A DNA stretch of 19,328 nucleotides, from assembly GCA_043101835.1 (NCBI GenBank), contig JBICHM010000051.1, positions 1 through 19,328 of the forward strand. The letters run 5' to 3'. This document shows, one piece after another, positions 1-7,701 of this stretch (within the stretch, counting starts at the first letter, position 1; the number at the start of each line of letters is the position of its first letter). Origin of the DNA: JBICHM01 sp043101835 (lineage in GTDB: Bacteria; Planctomycetota; Phycisphaerae; Phycisphaerales; UBA1924). A program made the translations under genes and the position numbers. The notes under the pieces were generated by a model, which saw only the letters and a list, made by a program, of their open reading frames with translations, ran no database searches and was not told the origin of the DNA.

Positions 1-1
1 C

Positions 2-1297
2 AACCCCGCCGGCTCCATCAAGGACCGCATCGGCCTCTCCATGATCGAGGCCGCCGAGCGCGAGGGGAAGATCGACCCGACCGCCACCCCCAGACCCACG
101 CTCGTCGAGGGCACCGCCGGCAACACCGGCATCGCCCTCGCGCTTGTCGCCGGGCAGCGCGGCTACAACCTCACCGTCGTCGTCCCCGACAAGATGGCCA
201 AGGGCAAGATCCAGCACCTCCGCGCCATGGGCGCGAAGGTCGTTCTCACCCGCTCCGATGTCCAGAAGGGACACCCCGACTACTACCAGGACGTCGCCGA
301 ACGCATCGCCAAGGAGACGCCCAACAGCCTCTACGTGAATCAGTTCGGCAACGAGCACAACCCCGAAGCCCACTACGACCACACCGCCCCCGAGATCTGG
401 GAGCAGATCACTCGCGCCACAGGCGCCGCGCCCGACGCCTTCATCTGCGGCGTCGGCTCCGGCGGCACCCTCTCCGGCGCCGCGAAATACTTTCGCGAGC
501 AGAAGCCCGACATCGACATCATCCTCGCCGACCCCGCCGGCTCCATCCTCGCGCCGCTGGTCAACGAGAACCGCCATGTCGAACCCGGCGCCTGGCTCGT
601 CGAAGGCATGGGCGAAGACTTCGTCCCCCCCATCTGCCACCTCGACCTCGTCACGAAGGCCATCGCCGTCAGCGACAAGGACGCCTTCCTCGCCAGCCGC
701 CTGCTGCTCGCGAAGGAAGGCCTGCTCGCCGGCTCCTCGACGGGCTGCCTCATCCACGCCGCCATCGAGTACTGCCGCGCCCAGACCGAGCCGAAATCCG
801 TCGTCACCTTCGTCTGCGACCACGGCGCCAAGTACCTCGACAAGGTCTTCAGCGACGAGTGGATGACCGACGCCGGCTTCCTCGACCGGCCGACCTTCGG
901 CGACATCCGCGACCTCATCGCCCGGCGCCACCTCGAGCGCGAGTCCTACGCCCTCAAGCCCGAGGAGCCGCTGCAGCAGGCCATCAAGACCATGAAGCTG
1001 CACGACATCTCGCAGCTCCCCGTCTGCGACCCCGAAAACCCCGACCGCGTCGTTGGCATCATCGACGAGAGCGACATCCTCCTCGCCGTCGTCCACGACC
1101 ACAGCGCCTTCAGCAAGCCCGTGCGCGACTTCATGACCAGCAAGCTCGAGACGATCCGCCCCACGGCCAGCGTCAACGATCTCACCCCGATATTCCGCGC
1201 CGACCGCGTCGCCATCGTCGTGGACGAGGCCGGCGCGTTCCACGGCCTCATCACGCGCATCGACCTCATCAACCACCTGCGCCGCCAGCTCCTCTGA
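2..1297 (+). CDS. cbs: Cystathionine beta-synthase with C-terminal CBS-domain pair (5' partial)
   Basis: PLP enzyme of the fold-II cysteine synthase/CBS family, expected to condense serine (or O-acetylserine) with homocysteine to give cystathionine. The frame is open to the left window edge. The first visible residues, NPAGSIKDR, are the family's PLP-lysine motif, so only a short N-terminal piece (about 40 residues in relatives) is missing. The substrate loop EGTAGNTGIALA and the phosphate-binding loop CGVGSGGTLSG follow. From about visible residue 295 to the end lies a pair of CBS domains (DISQLPVCD...GIIDESDIL; RADRVAIVVDEAGAFHGLI), the region that is regulatory in eukaryotic CBS. The next gene begins 20 bases after the stop and encodes the following step of transsulfuration, which favours CBS over plain cysteine synthase. 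Strict substrate choice cannot be settled from sequence. Confidence 0.9.
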   Translation, partial: NPAGSIKDRIGLSMIEAAEREGKIDPTATPRPTLVEGTAGNTGIALALVAGQRGYNLTVVVPDKMAKGKIQHLRAMGAKVVLTRSDVQKGHPDYYQDVAERIAKETPNSLYVNQFGNEHNPEAHYDHTAPEIWEQITRATGAAPDAFICGVGSGGTLSGAAKYFREQKPDIDIILADPAGSILAPLVNENRHVEPGAWLVEGMGEDFVPPICHLDLVTKAIAVSDKDAFLASRLLLAKEGLLAGSSTGCLIHAAIEYCRAQTEPKSVVTFVCDHGAKYLDKVFSDEWMTDAGFLDRPTFGDIRDLIARRHLERESYALKPEEPLQQAIKTMKLHDISQLPVCDPENPDRVVGIIDESDILLAVVHDHSAFSKPVRDFMTSKLETIRPTASVNDLTPIFRADRVAIVVDEAGAFHGLITRIDLINHLRRQLL

Positions 1298-1317
1298 ACC
1301 AACGAGACCGATCCCCT

Positions 1318-2508
1318 ATGGCACACGATGCACAGATGCGACCGGGCACCATGGTCATCCACGCCGGGCAGAGCCCCGAGCCGACCACCGGCGCCGTCAT
1401 GCCCCCCATCTTCACGAGCAGCACCTACGCGCAGGAATCCCCCGGCGTGCACAAGGGCATGGACTACATCCGCGCCCACAATCCCACGCGCTTCGCGCTC
1501 GAGCGCATGGTCGCCGCGCTCGAAGGCTCCGAAGTCTCGCCCGATGAGGACATCACCTGCGGCGGCTTCGCATTCGCCAGCGGCATGGCCTCTATCGGCA
1601 CCGCGCTCGAACTCCTCGACGCCGGCGACCACATCGTCACCATGGACGACCTCTACGGCGGCACCAACCGGCTGCTCAATCGCGTCCGCGCACGCACCCA
1701 GGGCCTTCAGGTCACCATGGCCGACCTCTCGAAGCCCAACGCCGTCGCCGAGGCGATGCACGGGCGCACCAAGATGGTCTGGGTCGAGACGCCCTCCAAC
1801 CCGACCCTCAAGATCTGCGACCTCGACGCCGTCGCGCGCGCCGCGCGCGCCGTCAACCCCGATGTCATCCTCGCCTGCGACAACACCTTCGCCACGCCCA
1901 TCAATCAGAAACCCCTTGAGCACGGCTTCGACATCGTCATGCACTCGGCCACCAAGTACCTCGGCGGCCACAGCGATGTCCTCGGCGGCCTGCTCGTCGC
2001 CCGACGCCCCGACCTCGCCGAACGACTCCGCTTCCTCCAGCTCTCCGTCGGCGCCGTCATGGGTCCCTTCGACGCCTACATGACGCTCCGCGGCATCAAG
2101 ACGCTCGACGTCCGCATGCAGCGCCACAACGAGTCCGCCGCGCGCATCGCGAACTTCCTCGAAGAGCACCCGAAGGTCGACACCGTCGTCTACCCCGGCC
2201 TCGAGAGCCACCCCGCGCACGCCATCGCGACCAGGCAGATGCGCGGCTTCGGCGGCATGATCACCATCTTCCTCAAGGGTGATCTCAACACCGCCCGCGC
2301 ATTCCTCGAGAAGGTGAAGGTCTTCGCGCTCGCCGAAAGCCTCGGCGGCGTCGAGTCCCTCATCGAACACCCCGCCATCATGACCCACGCCAGCGTCCCC
2401 CCCGAGCAGCGCACCGCCCTCGGCATCAGCGACACCCTCGTGCGCCTTTCCGTCGGCGTCGAAGATTGCGACGACCTCATCGCCGACCTCGAACAGGCGC
2501 TGGGGTAA
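1318..2508 (+). CDS. Cystathionine gamma-synthase / gamma-lyase (Cys/Met metabolism PLP enzyme)
   Basis: 396-residue cytosolic PLP enzyme of the Cys/Met-metabolism family (fold type I). The start is ATG 1318 (MAHDAQMRPGTMVIHAG), which matches the usual N-terminus of the family; the frame stays open upstream only because it shadows the cbs gene. The PLP lysine is K213 in HSATKYLGGHSDVLGG, and the cofactor-pyridine aspartate is D187 in CDNTFATP. YGGTNRLL and ETPSNPTLKICDL are further family blocks, and the length is typical. It sits 20 bases behind cbs, so the pair probably forms an operon. With cbs the natural reading is reverse transsulfuration (gamma-lyase, cystathionine to cysteine), but gamma-synthase and lyase are hard to separate by sequence. 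A long period-8 inverted repeat begins 2 bases after its stop. Confidence 0.9.
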   Translation: MAHDAQMRPGTMVIHAGQSPEPTTGAVMPPIFTSSTYAQESPGVHKGMDYIRAHNPTRFALERMVAALEGSEVSPDEDITCGGFAFASGMASIGTALELLDAGDHIVTMDDLYGGTNRLLNRVRARTQGLQVTMADLSKPNAVAEAMHGRTKMVWVETPSNPTLKICDLDAVARAARAVNPDVILACDNTFATPINQKPLEHGFDIVMHSATKYLGGHSDVLGGLLVARRPDLAERLRFLQLSVGAVMGPFDAYMTLRGIKTLDVRMQRHNESAARIANFLEEHPKVDTVVYPGLESHPAHAIATRQMRGFGGMITIFLKGDLNTARAFLEKVKVFALAESLGGVESLIEHPAIMTHASVPPEQRTALGISDTLVRLSVGVEDCDDLIADLEQALG

Positions 2509-2510
2509 GC

Positions 2511-2611
2511 GGGACGAGACGAAGAGAACGAGAGACGAAGAGACGAAGTGGCTGGAACCAGCGGCGCCTCTCACTTCGTCTCTTCGTCTCTCCGTCTCTC
2601 CGTCTCTTCCC
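2511..2611. repeat. Period-8 long inverted repeat, copy 1 (between convergent genes)
   Basis: Left arm 2511-2550 and right arm 2572-2611, 40 bases each. Aligning one arm with the reverse complement of the other gives 36 of 40 matches, and the 21 bases next to the loop match perfectly. Each arm is a run of 8-base units, GAGACGAA or GAGACGGA, ending in GAAGTG at the loop. The 21-base loop (2551-2571) contains GCTGG-AA-CCAGC, a nested small hairpin. The element starts 2 bases after the stop of the cystathionine gamma-synthase/lyase gene, and its right arm contains the last codons and TGA stop of ada from the other strand. There is no U-run after either arm, so it is not a textbook intrinsic terminator, but a transcript from either strand would fold into the same long stem. 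Confidence 0.9.
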
Positions 2612-3644
2612 CCAACAACACCCCCTCCAACTCCAGCAGCCGCTGCTTCCGCCACAGCCCCCCGCCGTACCCGGTCAGCGTCCCGTCCGCGCCGATCACC
2701 CGGTGGCACGGCACGACGACCGCCACCTGATTGGTCCCGTTCGCGCGCCCGATCGCGCGCACCGCGCTCGGGCGCCCGATGCGCTTCGCCATCTGCCCGT
2801 ACGACCAGGTCTCGCCGTAGGGGATCTCGCAGAGTGTCTCCCACACGCGCACCTGGAACTCGCTGCCGCGCAGGTCGACAGGCACGGTGAAGTCGCGCCG
2901 TTCGCCGGCGAGGTACTCGGCCATTTCGCGCTTCGTCTGTTCAAGGATGGCGTTCTCCCCGGGAACCAGCGGCCCGAATCGCTTCCGCATGCGGATCAGC
3001 TCGTTCTCGAGCGCGCGGCGGTCCACCCACTCCAGCAGGCACAACCCCGTGTCGCTCGCGATCGCCACCATCGTGCCCAAGGGTGACGGCAGCCAATCCA
3101 CCGTCATCGCGCCGCGCGACCCGTTCGCATTCCCGAAGCACCGCTCGAGCGCCTCGCGGAATCCGCTCGCCGATTCGTACCCGCTCTCGACCTGCGCCTC
3201 CACCTGTCCGGCTCCCTTCCTGAGTTCCCGCATCGCCCCGCCCAGTCGCACCGACCGCTGGTACGCCTGGAAGGTCATGCCGTAGGCGTCCTTGAACCTC
3301 CGGCGCGCCGCGACCGGATCGACACCGCGCGAAAGCAAGTCCGCGTCCGTCAGCCGGCGCGACGGGTCCCGCCGGATCGTTTCGATCAGATCCGTCATCC
3401 ACGCCGGCGGCGCCCCGGGCGTCTCCATCGGTCGGCACAGCTTGCACGGCCGGAACCCCGCCGCGAGCGCCGCCTGCACCGTCGGCGCGAACTCCACGTT
3501 CTCGCGCTTCGGGCGCTTCGCGCGGCAGGTCGGCCGGCAGAAGATCCCCGTTGTCTTCACACAGGTGAAGAACACCCCCTCATACGACGCGTCCCGCGCG
3601 CACAGGGCCTCGTACATCGTCGCTTCCGTCGGCAGCGTGGCCAT
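2571..3644 (-). CDS. ada: Ada-type DNA alkylation repair protein / O6-methylguanine-DNA methyltransferase
   Basis: 357 residues, close to E. coli Ada (354), with the same domain order. Residues about 10-75 form the Ada zinc domain with ligands C36, C40, C67 and C70 (GIFCRPTC, GFRPCKLCRP); the first cysteine corresponds to the one that accepts methyl groups from phosphotriesters. Residues about 80-175 are an AraC-like helix-turn-helix. Residues about 180-345 are the alkyltransferase, with acceptor C313 in VVVPCHRVIGADG followed by LTGYGGG. The protein should repair O6-alkylguanine and methylphosphotriesters and may activate its own transcription once methylated. The last 12 residues (EETERRRDEETK) are encoded by the period-8 repeat arm, a tail not expected of the family. 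The start ATG 3644 has only a weak ribosome site; M10 (3617) is an alternative. Confidence 0.93.
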   Translation of the reverse strand: MATLPTEATMYEALCARDASYEGVFFTCVKTTGIFCRPTCRAKRPKRENVEFAPTVQAALAAGFRPCKLCRPMETPGAPPAWMTDLIETIRRDPSRRLTDADLLSRGVDPVAARRRFKDAYGMTFQAYQRSVRLGGAMRELRKGAGQVEAQVESGYESASGFREALERCFGNANGSRGAMTVDWLPSPLGTMVAIASDTGLCLLEWVDRRALENELIRMRKRFGPLVPGENAILEQTKREMAEYLAGERRDFTVPVDLRGSEFQVRVWETLCEIPYGETWSYGQMAKRIGRPSAVRAIGRANGTNQVAVVVPCHRVIGADGTLTGYGGGLWRKQRLLELEGVLLGEETERRRDEETK

Positions 3645-3783
3645 GCACAGACGCTACCGGCGCCCCGCGGCCCCCACCACCGGAAACTGGACAACCCATT
3701 CCGGCGCGCCGGCCCCCGATGTCGTCTCCTCCTGTGTGCGCGGGCGCATCCCGCAGGCCTGCGCAAACCCCGGGAGCGCCGCC

Positions 3784-4386
3784 ATGCGAACCGCCACCGC
3801 CACACTCTGCCTCGTCGGCGCGGGCCTCTGCGCCGTCTTCGCCGTCGCCGGGCCGCTGAACCCGCCGGGCCCCCCGGCGTCGACCTCGCCCAGCCTCGCC
3901 GATATCCAGGCCTCCATCGCCGGGGCCGGCGCCCCCGACACCGCCTTCACCCCCGGCAGCGCCACCGACGGACGCCCGTGGCCCGCCGCGGGACCGATGC
4001 GCGTCGTCTTCGAAGACGAGAATCCGGTCACCGGCGCCTGGGCGATCGCCGACCTCGCGACCTCGGTCGAGGTGCTCGAGTACCGCGATGGCTCGTCGCC
4101 TGCCGTGCTTCCCCTCCCTGGCAACACCCTCCTCCCGGCCGTCACACTCATTCGACCGCTCGGGTCTGACCTCTCCGCCTGGGCATGGCACGAATCCGTC
4201 CTCCTGGGCGACATGGCGGCAGCGCGCAAGTCCTGCTCTCTCGTCATGTATGACGCCGAGAACAGGCCCGTGGCCCGCTTCTATCTCGAGAACGCCTGGC
4301 CATCCGCCTACGACACGCGCATGCAGAACGACGTCGCGATGGAGCAGATCACCATCACCCTGGAGGCGCTGCGGCGAGAACTCTGA
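3784..4386 (+). CDS. Secreted protein with T4 gp19-like contractile-tail tube domain
   Basis: 200 residues starting at ATG 3784, with GGGAG about 9 bases upstream. Residues 1-22 look like a signal peptide with a probable cut after AVA (AVFAVA-GPLN). Residues 23-48 (GPLNPPGPPASTSPSLADIQ) resemble the linker I associate with planctomycete secreted proteins. Residues about 70-198 match the phage tail tube / gp19 family: SVEVLEYRDGSS, then LPLPGNTLLPAVTLIRPLGSDLSAWAWHESVLLGD, then ENRPVARFYLENAWPSAYD and EQITITLEAL, in family order. Canonical tube subunits have no signal peptide and assemble in the cytoplasm. No sheath, baseplate, spike or other tail gene is in the window, so this is probably an exported, repurposed tube domain. 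ThiE starts 20 bases downstream. The function is unknown. Confidence 0.82.
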   Translation: MRTATATLCLVGAGLCAVFAVAGPLNPPGPPASTSPSLADIQASIAGAGAPDTAFTPGSATDGRPWPAAGPMRVVFEDENPVTGAWAIADLATSVEVLEYRDGSSPAVLPLPGNTLLPAVTLIRPLGSDLSAWAWHESVLLGDMAAARKSCSLVMYDAENRPVARFYLENAWPSAYDTRMQNDVAMEQITITLEALRREL

Positions 4387-4406
4387 CACCCGACCTACCC
4401 TTCGGT

Positions 4407-5483
4407 GTGAGCCGCAACGCCCGACGCATCCTCGACGCCTCCGCCAACCGCGCGCGCGAAGCGCTGCGCGTTCTGGAGGACGCCGCCCGCTTCACGCTCG
4501 ACGACGACGCCCTCACCCAGCGCTGCAAGACGCTCCGCCACGACCTCCGCGCCGCCCTCGACGCCCTCCCCGGCGGCCAGCTGCAATCGGTCGCCCACCG
4601 CGACACCGCCGGCGATGTCGGCACGGCGGCGACAACCGACGCCGAGCGCACACGCGCCGGCCTGCGCGATGTCGTCATCGCCGCCGGCAAGCGCCTGACA
4701 GAGTCGCTCCGCTCGATCGAAGAGATCGCCAAGACCCTCGACCCGAGCGTCGCACCGCGCTTCGAGTCGCTCCGCTACCGCGCATACGACCTCGACCGCG
4801 ACCTCACCCTCGCCATGGGCGCCGCGCCCGCCGACTTCACCGGTTGGCGCTGCTGCGTGCTGCTCACCGAGTCCATCTGCGCTCTGCCGTGGCGCGAGGT
4901 CGCCGAACGGGCGATCGACGCAGGCGCCGACTGCATCCAGCTGCGCGAGAAGCTCCTTCCTGACCGCGACCTGCTCGCACGAGCCCGCGAACTCATTGAA
5001 CTCGCGCGCGGACGCGCCGACATCGTCGTCAACGACCGCCCCGACATCGCGCTGCTCGCCGGTGCGCGTGGCGTGCACCTCGGGCAGGACGACATGGCCG
5101 TCGCCGACGCCAGGCGCCTCGCCGGCAGCGAACTGCTTGTCGGCGTCTCTACGGCGAATCTCGAACAAGCCCGGCGCGCGCGCTCGGACGGCGCCGACAT
5201 CTGCGGCGCCGGGCCCATGTTCCTCTCCGCCACCAAACCCAAACCTGCCCTCGCCGGCCCCGCCTACCTGCGCGAGTACCTCGCGTGCCACCCACCTCTG
5301 CCCCCCGTGCTCGCGATCAGCGCGATCACGCCGGAGCGCATCGCCGACCTGCGAGCGGCCGCCGAGGGCAGGCCCTTCGGCGTCGCGGTCTCGGGCGCCG
5401 TCTGCGGCTCGCCTGACCCCGGCGAGGCAGTCCGCGCACTCCTCGCCGCCCTCGACGGCGCTACCACGCGCGCGCCAGTCTGA
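4407..5483 (+). CDS. thiE: Thiamine-phosphate synthase with N-terminal extension
   Basis: 358 residues from GTG 4407, which gives MSRNARRILDASANRAREAL. The enzyme joins HMP-pyrophosphate to thiazole phosphate to make thiamine monophosphate. The C-terminal part (about 145-350) is the ThiE TIM barrel, with QLREK (178-182), VNDRPD (208-213), GVHLGQDD (222-229), GVSTAN and GAGPMFLSATKPKP. The N-terminal about 130 residues (RILDASANRAREALRVLEDAARF...LRHDL) are the helical extension seen in ThiE of cyanobacteria, planctomycetes and some others. In the GVSTxN motif the usual His is Ala. No other thi gene or TPP riboswitch is visible nearby. The gene follows the tail-tube protein by 20 bases and its last 23 bases overlap the 3' end of a minus-strand gene. 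Confidence 0.92.
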   Translation: MSRNARRILDASANRAREALRVLEDAARFTLDDDALTQRCKTLRHDLRAALDALPGGQLQSVAHRDTAGDVGTAATTDAERTRAGLRDVVIAAGKRLTESLRSIEEIAKTLDPSVAPRFESLRYRAYDLDRDLTLAMGAAPADFTGWRCCVLLTESICALPWREVAERAIDAGADCIQLREKLLPDRDLLARARELIELARGRADIVVNDRPDIALLAGARGVHLGQDDMAVADARRLAGSELLVGVSTANLEQARRARSDGADICGAGPMFLSATKPKPALAGPAYLREYLACHPPLPPVLAISAITPERIADLRAAAEGRPFGVAVSGAVCGSPDPGEAVRALLAALDGATTRAPV

Positions 5484-5715
5484 GCAGCCCGAGCGCGACG
5501 CGCGCCGATTCGGCCAGCAGCACGACACGCTCATCGTCGTCCCGCGCCGCGCGCAGACGCTCGACGAGCGCCTGCGCCTCCCGCGCCTCCGCCTCGCTGA
5601 AGACCGACGCGATCTCCAGCGCCCCAAAGGGCAGCCATACTGCCGCCTCGCGATGGGCGCCGGTGATGGCGCCGACCACCTCCTGGTGCTTCTCGACAGT
5701 CTCTCGAAACGACAT
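5461..5715 (-). CDS. Small protein of unknown function (84 residues)
   Basis: The frame could open at 5745, but ATG 5715 has an excellent ribosome-binding site (AAGGAGG, 5 bases before the start), so I begin there: MSFRETVEKHQEVVGAITGAHREAAVWLPFG. It is an acidic/basic, probably helical soluble protein with no signal peptide, no TM segment and no motif I recognise. It lies 57 bases downstream of a lipoprotein gene on the same strand, so the two are probably co-transcribed. A single-arm octamer repeat occupies most of the gap. Its 3' end overlaps thiE tail to tail by 23 bases. The clear ribosome site and codon pattern support a real gene; the role is unknown. Confidence 0.65.
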   Translation of the reverse strand: MSFRETVEKHQEVVGAITGAHREAAVWLPFGALEIASVFSEAEAREAQALVERLRAARDDDERVVLLAESARVALGLLRLARAW

Positions 5716-5720
5716 CGCAG

Positions 5721-5727
5721 CCTCCTT
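5721..5727 (-). promoter_or_regulatory. Strong Shine-Dalgarno site for the 84-residue protein
   Basis: On the minus strand the sequence is AAGGAGG with 5 bases before the ATG at 5715. This decides the start over the upstream in-frame codon at 5745. Confidence 0.75.
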
Positions 5728-5752
5728 CCGCACAGAACCACCCATTCCTCGA

Positions 5753-5793
5753 CACTCCGTCTCTTCGTCTCTCTATCTCTTCGTCTCTTCTTC
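5753..5793. repeat. Period-8 repeat, single arm (copy 2)
   Basis: On the + strand this begins CAC and continues with 8-base units TCCGTCTC, TTCGTCTC, TCTATCTC and TTCGTCTC in exact phase. It is the same layout as the right arms of the three full inverted repeats. I see no matching left arm within about 100 bases on either side, so it is a half element. It separates two tandem minus-strand genes, and the lipoprotein gene terminates inside it: the altered unit (TCTATCTC, read as GAGATAGA on the minus strand) supplies the TAG stop. Confidence 0.8.
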
Positions 5794-6267
5794 AAGCACC
5801 CCCAGCCACGCCAGCATGCGCCGGCGCACTTCCCCCGCGTCGGCGCGCGACTGCAGGTACAGCGTCAGCTCCCCCTGCATCGCCCGCACCGCGTCCACGC
5901 TTGCGCGGGATTGCGCCAGCAGATCCGCCTCCTTCGCCTCAATCGACGCGAGCAGGTCCTCCCGCGCCGCCGCGGCAAGGGCGGCGACCTCCATCCGCTG
6001 CTGCGCCGAGAGCGCATCGCCCACACCCAGGCCCTCGCGCTCGCGATACCCCGCCTCCGCACGTTCGTACATCGACGCCCACTCGTCATTGACCGCCGCG
6101 CGCTCGACATCGCCCAGCGCCCCGATCACCCGCGCCTGCTGGCCGTGCAGACGGTCGATCCCCGTCTCCACCGTCTGCGCCAGCAGCGCTGCCTCCCGCT
6201 CCGACCCTGCACACCCGACCAGCGTGCACGCGCACGCGACAACCCACACGACGATCCGTCGCTCCAT
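5773..6267 (-). CDS. Small helical lipoprotein of unknown function
   Basis: 164 residues from ATG 6267, chosen because GGAGGT lies 5 bases upstream and because this start places a lipoprotein signal at the N-terminus: MERRIVVWVVACACTLVGC, with lipobox LVGC and lipidated C19. The longer open frame reaching 6393 has no such support. The mature protein is rich in Ala, Glu, Arg and Gln and reads as long helices, possibly coiled coil (EREAALLAQTVETGIDRLHGQ; REDLLASIEAKEADLLAQS). It should be anchored to a membrane facing the periplasm. The last residues, EETKR, come from the octamer repeat arm, which also supplies the TAG stop. It is followed on the same strand by the 84-residue gene and is divergent from the M16 peptidase gene. 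No family recognised. Confidence 0.78.
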   Translation of the reverse strand: MERRIVVWVVACACTLVGCAGSEREAALLAQTVETGIDRLHGQQARVIGALGDVERAAVNDEWASMYERAEAGYREREGLGVGDALSAQQRMEVAALAAAAREDLLASIEAKEADLLAQSRASVDAVRAMQGELTLYLQSRADAGEVRRRMLAWLGVLEEETKR

Positions 6268-6390
6268 CCGCCACCTCCAGATCCGGCCGATTCCCCCGGC
6301 CCCGCCCGAACATACGCCCGACACCAGCGCGGACAAGCGCAAACGCCCGAGTTCACCCACACCGACCGCACGCGCGCGCACAGACGCCGG

Positions 6391-6437
6391 CACTCCGTGC
6401 CTCCGTGCCTCCGTGCCTTCGTGCCTCAGTGCCTCTC
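6391..6437. repeat. Period-8 tandem repeat, GGCACGRA variant (copy 3, single arm)
   Basis: After CAC, five 8-base units follow in phase: TCCGTGCC three times, then TTCGTGCC and TCAGTGCC. The layout (CAC then T[CT]CGTnnC units) is that of the GAGACGRA arms at the other loci, but the inner bases differ (GTGCC in place of GTCTC), so this is a second sequence variant with the same period. It lies in the 212-base region between the divergent lipoprotein and M16 peptidase genes, ending about 43 bases before the peptidase start. I see no complementary arm. Confidence 0.8.
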
Positions 6438-6479
6438 CCGCCGCTACCCTCTCCTACTCCCCCCTCCCAGGAACCACCC

Positions 6480-7700
6480 ATGCCCGTCACCTTCGAGCAC
6501 GCGACCCTTCCCAACGGCCTGACCATCGTCGGCGAGATCGATCGCGATGCGCACACCAGCGCCTGCGGCTTCTTCGTCAAAACCGGCGCGCGCGACGAGA
6601 CCAGCGACCTTATGGGCGTCAGCCATTTCCTCGAACATATGATGTTCAAGGGCACCGACCGGCGCACGGCCGACGACATCAACCGCGAGTTCGACGAGCT
6701 CGGCGCCAAGTACAACGCCTACACATCCAGCGAGATCACCTGCTTCTACGCGCAGACGCTCCCCGAGCACACCGCGCAGGCTGTGGACCTGCTCGCCGAC
6801 ATGATGCGCCCCGCCCTCCGCGACGAGGACTTCAACCAGGAGCGCAATGTCATCCTCTAAGAGATCGCGATGTACAAGGACAATCCCTTCTGGGTTCTGT
6901 ACGACGAGACGATCCAGCGCCGCTACCCGACCAGCCCGCTCGGCCATCGCGTGCTCGGCACCGATGACACCATCAAGGCCCTCCAGCGCGACCAGATGCG
7001 CGACTACTTCACCCGGCGCTACAGCGCCGACAACACCGTCGTCGCGCTCGCCGGCGATGTCGATTTCGACGCCGTCACGAAGCAGATCGAGCAACTCTGC
7101 GGCGGCTGGCAGACCACCGGCGCCGCGCGCGACAACGCCGAACCCGCCCCCGTCGCCGCGGACTTTGCGAAGCAGGACGACAAGGTCAGCCGCGCGTACC
7201 TGCTGATGCTCACGCCGGCGCCCGCGATGCAGGACGAGCGCCGCTACGCCGCCAGCCTGCTTGCCAAGGCCCTCGGCGGCTCCGACAACAGCCGCCTGCA
7301 CTGGGCGCTCGTCGAGACCGGCCTCGCCGACGAGGCCCAGGCCTCCTACGACCCCCACGACGGCGGCGGCAACTACTTCGTCTTCGCCTCGTGCTCACCC
7401 GATCGCGCGCGCGAGGTCGGCACGATCCTCGACACCGAGATCGCCAGTCTCCTCGACAACACCAGCGACGCCGACCTCGAGCGCCTGCGCAACATGGCGG
7501 CGACCGGCGTCACCCTCGCCGGCGAGCGCCCAAACGGGCGCATGCAACGCCTCGGGCGCCTCTGGACGATGCTCGGCGAGCACCTGACGCTCGAAGAGGA
7601 ACTCGACCGCCTGAGCGCGGTGACGATGGACGACATCCGCAGCGTCTACGAGGCGTTCCCGTTCCAGCCGCGGACGGTGGGAGCGCTGTCGCCGGCATAA
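6480..7700 (+). pseudogene. M16B zinc metallopeptidase interrupted by an in-frame TAA
   Basis: Two open segments lie in one frame, separated only by TAA 6858-6860. The first (6480-6857, 126 residues, ATG with AGGA upstream) has the inverted zinc motif HFLEH (H49, E52, H53). The second (from 6861, 279 residues) resumes with EIAMYKDNPFWVLYDE. Relatives read ERxVILEEI here, so TAA replaces a Glu codon, and GAA to TAA is one base change. The next residue, Glu 128, is 75 residues after H53, the spacing of the third zinc ligand in M16 enzymes, so the stop separates the ligands. The total of 406 positions is a normal M16B length and no other damage is visible. ATG 6870 could restart translation of the second part. 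The call could be a pseudogene, a split or recoded gene, or a sequence error. Confidence 0.85.
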
Positions 7701-7701
7701 G

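Noticed and set aside
2511..2611. Octamer hairpin as a MITE or IS remnant with target duplication
   Set aside because: I could not find a direct duplication flanking any of the three full copies and no transposase is nearby; kept as a repeat of unknown origin.
946..2844. 632-codon open frame on the minus strand
   Set aside because: Antisense to cbs and the gamma-synthase gene and runs through the octamer repeat, which has no stop in any frame; composition is that of a shadow frame.
3701..3712. 12-base palindrome CCGGCGCGCCGG between ada and the tail-tube gene
   Set aside because: Such palindromes are expected by chance in DNA this GC-rich; no second copy or promoter alignment supports an operator.
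3784..4386. gp19-like gene as part of a prophage or contractile injection system
   Set aside because: No sheath, baseplate, spike, AAA+ or phage structural gene lies within the window, and the protein has a signal peptide.
4395..5795. 466-codon open frame on the minus strand opposite thiE
   Set aside because: Its beginning (MKKRRRDRETKRRS) is just the repeat arm and the rest is antisense to thiE; thiE has all its catalytic motifs.
6858..6860. TAA as a selenocysteine or pyrrolysine codon
   Set aside because: Those use TGA and TAG respectively, and the family has Glu at this position.
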